Of a DNA stretch of 16,750 bases, positions 14,183-16,750 are shown in pieces. The first letter of the stretch is position 1. The number at the start of each line of letters is the position of its first letter. This DNA comes from Brevundimonas sp. (GTDB lineage: Bacteria > Pseudomonadota > Alphaproteobacteria > Caulobacterales > Caulobacteraceae). The stretch is taken from positions 1 to 16,750 of the forward strand of contig JALAGW010000250.1 in the NCBI GenBank assembly GCA_022712235.1. The letters are read 5' to 3'. Position numbers and translations under genes: made by a program. Below the pieces are notes generated by a model. That model was not told the DNA's origin. It saw only the letters and a program-made list of their open reading frames with translations, and searched no databases.

Positions 14183-14271
14183 CTACGTAGATGTCCCCTG
14201 TCGGGCGATAAGGCTTTGGCGAAAAGCGGGGCGTTAGGGAGCAGGCTACAGTCCTTCCCCCGAGCGTAGAA

Positions 14272-16092
14272 ATGCTGCAGAACCTGTCCGTCCCCAAGAA
14301 GCTGATGTTGTCCTTCGCCGCCGTGATCGGCGCCTGCGGGACGGCGACCATGGTGGTCCTGTGGGCCGTGACGGTGCTGCAAAGCGCCGACGCCGCCAAC
14401 GCCGCCTCGGCCGAGATGTTCAAGGCGTCGGACCTGGTCCTGGCCTCGGCCGTCGAGCAGCAGAACGCCATGCGCGCCTTCGTGGCGACGCGCGACGAGG
14501 ACTTCATTCCGAAATACGAGGAGCCGGGCAAGGTTCTGGTCTCGCGTCTGGCCGATCTGGCCGCCGCCGACGTCAACGGCGCCTATGCCCAGGAACAGGC
14601 GGCGCTGAAGGTCGCCGCTGACGCCTTCCATCAGAGCGCCGACGGCCTGATCGCCCTGGCGCGCGATCCCGCCACCCAGCCCCAGGCCGTGGCGGGTCTG
14701 GAAACCGGCGCCCGTCTGTCGGACATCCGCGCCGCTGTCGCCGCCATTCAGGACAAGGAGGCGGTGGTCGCCGCGGCCAACGCCAAGGCCAAGGCCTTCG
14801 CCTATAAGGAGGCCTATTGGAGCTTCGCCATCGGCGGGGTCGTGGCCCTGGCTATCGCGCTCGGCGCCATCGCCTGGCTCATCGGGGCGTTGAGCCGCCC
14901 GGTCGAGGCCATGACGCGCGCCATGGGGCGGCTGGCGTCGGGCGATCTGAACGTCGCCATTCCGGCCGTGGGCCGCCGCGACGAGATCGGCCACATGGCC
15001 GCCGCCGTCCTGACCTTCAAGCAGAACGCCGAGGAGAAGGTGCGGCTGGAAGCCGAGGCCGAGGTGCAGCGCGCGGCCGCCGAACAGGCCCGCATCGCCC
15101 AGGCCGAACGCGACGCCGAGGCGGCCCGTCAGCAGGCCCAGGTCGTGGAAGGCATCGCTTCAGGCCTCGACCGTCTGTCGGACGGTCAGCTGGCCTATCG
15201 CCTGAACACCGCCTTCGCGCCCGAGTATGAAAAGCTGCGCGCTGATTTCAACGGTGCGATGGCCAAACTGCAAAGCACCATGGGAGTCATCGTCGACCGT
15301 TCCAGCGCCATCGGCGCCAGCGCCCACGAGATTTCGCAGGCCTCCAACGACCTGTCGCGCCGCACCGAGCAGCAGGCCGCCGCCCTGGAGGAAACCGCCG
15401 CCGCCCTGGAACAGATCACGGCCACGGTGTCGCGCTCGGCCGAGAACGCCGTCGAGGCCGGCGGCGTGGTCAAGGCCGCACGCAACGAAGCGGTCGAGGG
15501 GCAGGCCGTCGTGGACCGCGCCGTCGTCGCCATGGGCGAGATCGAGCGCTCGTCCAACGAAATCGGCAACATCATCGGCGTCATCGACGAGATCGCCTTC
15601 CAGACCAATCTTCTGGCGCTGAACGCGGGGGTCGAAGCGGCGCGCGCCGGCGACGCTGGTCGCGGCTTCGCCGTCGTGGCTTCGGAAGTGCGGGCCCTGG
15701 CCCAGCGTTCGGCCGAGGCGGCCAAGGAGATCAAGACCCTGATTTCGGCCTCCAGCCGTCAGGTCGGCGAGGGCGTGCAACTGGTCGGCGACACCGGCGA
15801 GGCGCTGAAACGGATCGGCGGTCAGATCGAGCGCGTCACCGCCATCACCGGCGAGATCGTCGCCTCGTCGCAAGAGCAGTCCAGCGGCCTGCAGCAGGTC
15901 AATGTCGCCGTGGCCCAGATGGATCAGGTCACCCAGCAGAATGCGGCCATGGTCGAGGAAGCCACCGCCGCCAGCCACTCCTTGGCTCAGGACGCGCGCG
16001 AACTGGATCGGATGATGGGCCAGTTCTCGCTGGAAGAAGCGGCGATGGACGCGCGCGGTCAGCAGCGGTTGCTGGAACGCGCGGTGGCGTAA
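14272..16092 (+). CDS. Methyl-accepting chemotaxis protein with two HAMP domains
   Basis: This 606-residue chemoreceptor signals to CheA/CheW. Transmembrane segment one spans ~10-36, a short ~145-residue periplasmic helical region follows, and segment two spans ~183-206. A first HAMP lies at ~207-260 (LSRPVEAMTRAMGRLASGDL), an Ala/Glu/Arg-rich helical linker at ~255-292, and a second HAMP-like unit at ~292-345 (LDRLSDGQLAYRL). The signalling domain follows, with the conserved hairpin tip DEIAFQTNLLALNAGVEAAR (439-458) and AGRGFAVVASEVRALAQRS. Gln/Glu pairs on both sides are candidate methylation sites. No CheR-binding pentapeptide ends the protein. The ligand is unknown. The 89-base upstream gap contains a CTACGTAG palindrome (14183-14190) but no promoter I can defend. 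Confidence 0.95.
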   Translation: MLQNLSVPKKLMLSFAAVIGACGTATMVVLWAVTVLQSADAANAASAEMFKASDLVLASAVEQQNAMRAFVATRDEDFIPKYEEPGKVLVSRLADLAAADVNGAYAQEQAALKVAADAFHQSADGLIALARDPATQPQAVAGLETGARLSDIRAAVAAIQDKEAVVAAANAKAKAFAYKEAYWSFAIGGVVALAIALGAIAWLIGALSRPVEAMTRAMGRLASGDLNVAIPAVGRRDEIGHMAAAVLTFKQNAEEKVRLEAEAEVQRAAAEQARIAQAERDAEAARQQAQVVEGIASGLDRLSDGQLAYRLNTAFAPEYEKLRADFNGAMAKLQSTMGVIVDRSSAIGASAHEISQASNDLSRRTEQQAAALEETAAALEQITATVSRSAENAVEAGGVVKAARNEAVEGQAVVDRAVVAMGEIERSSNEIGNIIGVIDEIAFQTNLLALNAGVEAARAGDAGRGFAVVASEVRALAQRSAEAAKEIKTLISASSRQVGEGVQLVGDTGEALKRIGGQIERVTAITGEIVASSQEQSSGLQQVNVAVAQMDQVTQQNAAMVEEATAASHSLAQDARELDRMMGQFSLEEAAMDARGQQRLLERAVA

Positions 16093-16107
16093 CTGGACGC
16101 CCCTCTG

Positions 16108-16134
16108 ATCCTCCCCCGCGACGCGGGGGAGGAT
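16108..16134. terminator. Strong hairpin between convergent MCP and PLP-enzyme genes
   Basis: A perfect 12-base stem (16108-16119 with 16123-16134, ATCCTCCCCCGC and its complement) encloses a GAC loop. On the plus strand TTGTCGTTCTT follows, a moderate T-rich tail, 15 bases after the MCP stop. It lies between convergent genes and could act in both directions. Confidence 0.6.
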
Positions 16135-16142
16135 TGTCGTTC

Positions 16143-16750
16143 TTACGCCGCCTGTTGCAGCACCAGGGCGTCGAGCGCCTGAACCAGGTCGGCCAGGATG
16201 TCGTCCTGATGCTCCAGCCCGACCGACAGGCGGATCAGGCCGTCGGTGATGCCGGCGGTGACGCGGGCTTCGGGCGTCATGGCGGCGTGGGTCATGGTGG
16301 CCGGGTGAGCGATCAGGCTTTCGACGCCGCCCAGGGACTCGGCCAGGGTGAAGATGTCGAGGGCCTCGATGAGATCGCGCACCGCGTCCGTGCCGCCGTT
16401 CAGTTCGAAGCTGAGCATGGCGCCCGGTCCCGACTGCTGACGCGCCGCCAGGGCATGGCCGGGATGGGACGTGAGGCCCGGATAGTGGACGGCCTTGACC
16501 GCCGGATGCTGTTCCAGCACGGCGGCGACCAGACCGGCGGTGGTCTGCTGGCGCTCGATCCGGGTGAACAGGGTGCGCAGGCCGCGCAGGGTCTGATAGG
16601 CGTCGAAGGGCGAACCGGTGACGCCCAGACAGTTGGCCCACCAGGCGAGCTCGGCGTGATCGGCCGGATCAGCCGCGATCACGGCGCCGCCGACCACGTC
16701 GGAATGGCCGTTGATATATTTGGTGGTCGAGTGGACGACGATGTCGGCGC
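16143..16750 (-). CDS. Cys/Met-metabolism PLP-dependent enzyme (cystathionine gamma-synthase/lyase type), N-terminus off window
   Basis: This is the C-terminal part of a fold-type I PLP enzyme that makes or cleaves cystathionine-like thioethers in trans-sulfuration. The frame runs off the right edge, so the true start is outside the window; the GTG at 16697 is internal. The PLP-binding lysine is visible in HSTTKYINGHSD (Lys codon 16719-16721). Further family features are the SPFDAYQTLRGLRTL segment, HYPGLTSHPGHALA, and the substrate-carboxylate loop SLGGVESLIAHPATMTHAAM, followed by GLIRLSVGLE. Whether it is a gamma-synthase (MetB), gamma-lyase or beta-lyase (MetC) cannot be settled from this part. 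It converges on the MCP gene across a strong hairpin. Confidence 0.9.
   Translation of the reverse strand, partial: ADIVVHSTTKYINGHSDVVGGAVIAADPADHAELAWWANCLGVTGSPFDAYQTLRGLRTLFTRIERQQTTAGLVAAVLEQHPAVKAVHYPGLTSHPGHALAARQQSGPGAMLSFELNGGTDAVRDLIEALDIFTLAESLGGVESLIAHPATMTHAAMTPEARVTAGITDGLIRLSVGLEHQDDILADLVQALDALVLQQAA

Noticed and set aside
14204..14211. GGCGATAA resembling the flagellar sigma-28 -10 box upstream of the chemoreceptor
   Set aside because: No matching -35 at the right distance, and Caulobacterales are not expected to use FliA.
15160..16641. 493-codon minus-strand frame spanning the MCP and PLP-enzyme genes
   Set aside because: It overlaps two well-supported genes in other frames and crosses the terminator hairpin; its composition is typical of a shadow frame.
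1..16750. CRISPR arrays, tRNA and rRNA genes
   Set aside because: I saw no regularly spaced repeats, no tRNA-like cloverleaf and no rRNA sequence on either strand.

Overview
The window is GC-rich bacterial DNA that reads like an alphaproteobacterium, most likely Caulobacterales (Caulobacter or Brevundimonas type). This rests on the very high GC, the style of the double-HAMP chemotaxis receptor, and CATCCCGG-type intergenic hairpins. The genus is an inference; there is no rRNA or tRNA to anchor it.

Layout, left to right. Positions 1-1632 hold a Tat-exported PhoD-type phosphatase whose start lies off the window. Positions 1840-3275 (minus) hold a two-gene operon, an isochorismatase-fold hydrolase followed by a Tat-signal metallo-beta-lactamase-fold hydrolase. 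A GlxA-like DJ-1/AraC regulator (3368-4342) is transcribed divergently from it. Positions 4392-10944 (minus) carry genes in one direction: a YafP-like GNAT acetyltransferase, a DUF2945 protein, a DUF488 protein, a possible 39-residue ORF, a Lig-Pol DNA ligase D, a ChrA chromate transporter and a SulP anion transporter. Position 11019 begins a tyrosine integrase gene (minus), followed by dusA (plus, 12193-13227), a TSUP (TauE/SafE) permease, a methyl-accepting chemotaxis protein, and the 3' part of a Cys/Met-metabolism PLP enzyme (minus, cut by the window end).

The main story is the integrase placed head-to-head with the 5' end of dusA. dusA is a known integration hotspot for a family of dusA-specific tyrosine integrases, so the DNA left of position ~12190 is probably a genomic island. 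Its right junction falls in or just before the dusA start. Base composition fits: hand-counted 60-base lines give 35-37 GC around 7900-11400, against 43-45 in phoD and dusA. I found no second copy of the dusA 5' end, so the far end of the island is not located.

Within the presumed island, the cargo mixes DNA-end repair (LigD without its phosphoesterase domain and without Ku) with oxyanion transport (ChrA and SulP). That would make sense as a chromate or oxidative DNA-damage module, but this is inference. Two details also deserve attention: a possible small ORF translationally coupled to ligD, and a five-codon tandem duplication in a conserved dusA motif.
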